Positions 62,826 to 64,000 of a stretch of DNA of 64,000 bases are shown piece by piece. The first letter of the stretch is position 1. Each line of letters opens with the position of its first letter. The position numbers and the translations under genes were made by a program. Under the pieces are notes generated by a model. The model was not told the origin of the DNA and did not search any database. It worked only from the letters and a program-made list of their open reading frames with translations. Source of the stretch: Trogon surrucura (Eukaryota; Chordata; Aves; Trogoniformes; Trogonidae); the NCBI GenBank assembly GCA_020746105.1, contig CM036618.1:112041308-112105307 (forward strand). The letters run 5' to 3'.

Positions 62826-63110
62826 ACCTGCCAGCTTCATGGATATGAGTAGGAAGCTGTGGTTTTTAGAGACTAAACAACCAATTTGCGTGGTAATCTA
62901 CTACCCTACCATGTTTGGCAAGATATTTGGAACAACAGAACAAGCGGTTGCTGCGTATAGTAAGTTGGACACCGGAAAATTTGGGCCTGTTGCTGTTGGG
63001 CCTGCCAGCTTTGTCAGAGTTGAAGACTGTACATTTCCAATGTACGAGTATGTTTTGGCCTTTGAGAAGAATGGCTGTCATCTGCAGAGCAGAAGCTTAG
63101 GAATATTTGT
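62826..63110 (+). CDS. Candidate coding exon of an unidentified gene (exon A)
   Basis: A + frame is open from 62755 to a TAA at 63112-63114. A 3' splice site (GTGCTTCTCTCAG) ends at 62825, and a perfect donor core GTAAGTA begins at 63111, giving a 285-bp exon with phase 2 at both ends. The first ATG is at 62839 (MDMSRKLWFLETKQPICVV), so this could also be the first coding exon, although the ATG context is weak. The middle reads TGKFGPVAVGPASFVRVED, with alternating hydrophobic residues like beta strands, and about a third of codons begin with G. The family is not recognised. Minus frames through the same DNA are less convincing. Confidence 0.42.
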
Positions 63111-63554
63111 GTAAGTAAGGGAGGGTTAGTAGCACTCGCATTTAGCAGAATTTGCTATATCGTAGCCCTTAAGAAGAGCTTGTGGGCTGGAAGACAATGT
63201 TAAGTTGTTGAGCATGAAGAGGTTTCACAAAGAAGTTGAAACTTGAGAGAGTGAAGCAGACTGTAAGGAGTTTGTAAGTAACCATAATTTGAAAAAAAAT
63301 AAAAACTACTCAACCTTAACGTAATACAAAAGTATCAGTACATATAAAAATATATATAAAATAATATATATATAAAAATAATAAAATGAAAAACTTAGTA
63401 TGAGACTTAAACCACTATTAAGTAATTAACAAAAGGACTATTTTTAGAAACACTGAGTATATTTGGCCTTCATCAACTGCATGCTGCTTCTCTAAAATTA
63501 TTATAAAAATCTGTTAGAGTAACACTCCACTGCTCTCAATTCAAGTAGGCTCAG
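63111..63554 (+). other. Putative intron between candidate exons A and B
   Basis: It starts GTAAGTA. The acceptor is one of three in-phase AGs (ending 63545, 63548 or 63554) after CACTCCACTGCTCTCAATTC. It contains the AT-only low-complexity tract near 63343-63385. A length of about 440 bp is ordinary for a bird intron. Confidence 0.35.
63343..63385. repeat. AT microsatellite-like tract
   Basis: Imperfect TATATA and TAAAA units with almost no G or C. Low complexity only. Confidence 0.85.
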
Positions 63555-63793
63555 ACAAATCGAGAATGTGGATCTGCATGAACACAAGCAAGAGTCAGAG
63601 CTTAACCAAAACCTCCTGAAAGATCTGCAGAATCTGGAACAAGGTATCACTAAACTGCTGTTGGAAGAGTATGGCAGGTTCTTTTCATGGTCTTATTACA
63701 AAACTCAGAATTCTCAAAACTCATTCCTACGTGCTATGCTGCCTTCATGTGATATTATTCATAGGATCCACCAAATCTTGAGTAACCTATCAG
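63555..63793 (+). CDS. Candidate coding exon of an unidentified gene (exon B)
   Basis: The frame begins after CTCAG with one base, A, then reads QIENVDLHEHKQESELNQNL and LLKDLQNLEQGITKLLLEE. Its leucine/glutamine/glutamate pattern suggests a coiled coil or long amphipathic helix. It then reads YGRFFSWSYYKTQNSQNSF and IIHRIHQILSNLS, ending CAG/GTCAGT at 63793/63794. The leading base completes the split codon left by exon A (GT+A, Val). The other two acceptor AGs keep the same frame. Without splicing the frame would stop at 63823-63825. Protein composition and splice phase support a real exon of a gene continuing to the right, but I cannot name it. Confidence 0.42.
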
Positions 63794-64000
63794 GTCAGTG
63801 TGCTACAGGAAATTACCCAGTATAGGTCAAGGTGCTTACATGTAAGACCAAAGCTGTATTTTGTAACCACCTCACTGAGAAAAATTTGTGATCTATTGTC
63901 CAATTGCTCATGGCAGACAAAATAGCTGGCTATATTGTTCCTATCTGAACAAAATGCTCTCTGAACTTTTGATATGTCAATGACAGCAAAAAAAAAATAC
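63794..64000. other. Right-hand end, probable intron
   Basis: Unique sequence with no feature. If exon B is real, this is the start of its downstream intron. Confidence 0.35.

Overview
The window is AT-rich, CpG-poor vertebrate nuclear DNA, and the interspersed repeats identify it as avian. It holds at least eight truncated CR1 LINE 3' ends (six on +, two on -). It also holds a tRNA-Ile-like SINE with a CR1-type 3' tail (14968-15164), the architecture of TguSINE1 first described in zebra finch, and a solitary ERVL-type LTR (10670-11854) with a perfect 5-bp target-site duplication. The SINE makes a passerine bird the best guess. There are no operons, ribosome binding sites, phage genes, CRISPR arrays or other prokaryotic features, and no gene I could name with confidence.

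Layout: 1-4412 is unique non-coding DNA. 4413-4941 is a CR1 fragment. 4942-10669 is unique DNA with a GC-richer patch behind a 41-nt pyrimidine tract at 7905-8225. 10670-11854 is the solo LTR. 11855-23778 is mostly unique, with the SINE, a CR1 tail and two tandem duplications. 23779-38656 holds five CR1 pieces, a run of 28 cytosines at 26588-26615 and a candidate mini-exon near 33.5 kb. 38657-48576 is the longest featureless stretch. 48577-49149 is the CR1 copy with the best-preserved ORF2 C-terminal coding. 49150-62089 is largely unique, with a CpG-bearing patch near 55.2-55.5 kb.

The best candidates for a host gene are at the right edge. Three exon-like open segments lie on + at 62282-62397, 62826-63110 and 63555-63793. 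The last two have a GTAAGT donor, a CAG/GTCAGT donor and matching splice phase. I do not recognise the encoded protein, and the transcript would continue beyond the window. The rest is best read as intergenic or large-intron DNA. The findings are therefore mainly transposon history, local duplications, unusual low-complexity tracts and candidate exons or conserved elements. I saw no convincing previously undescribed system.
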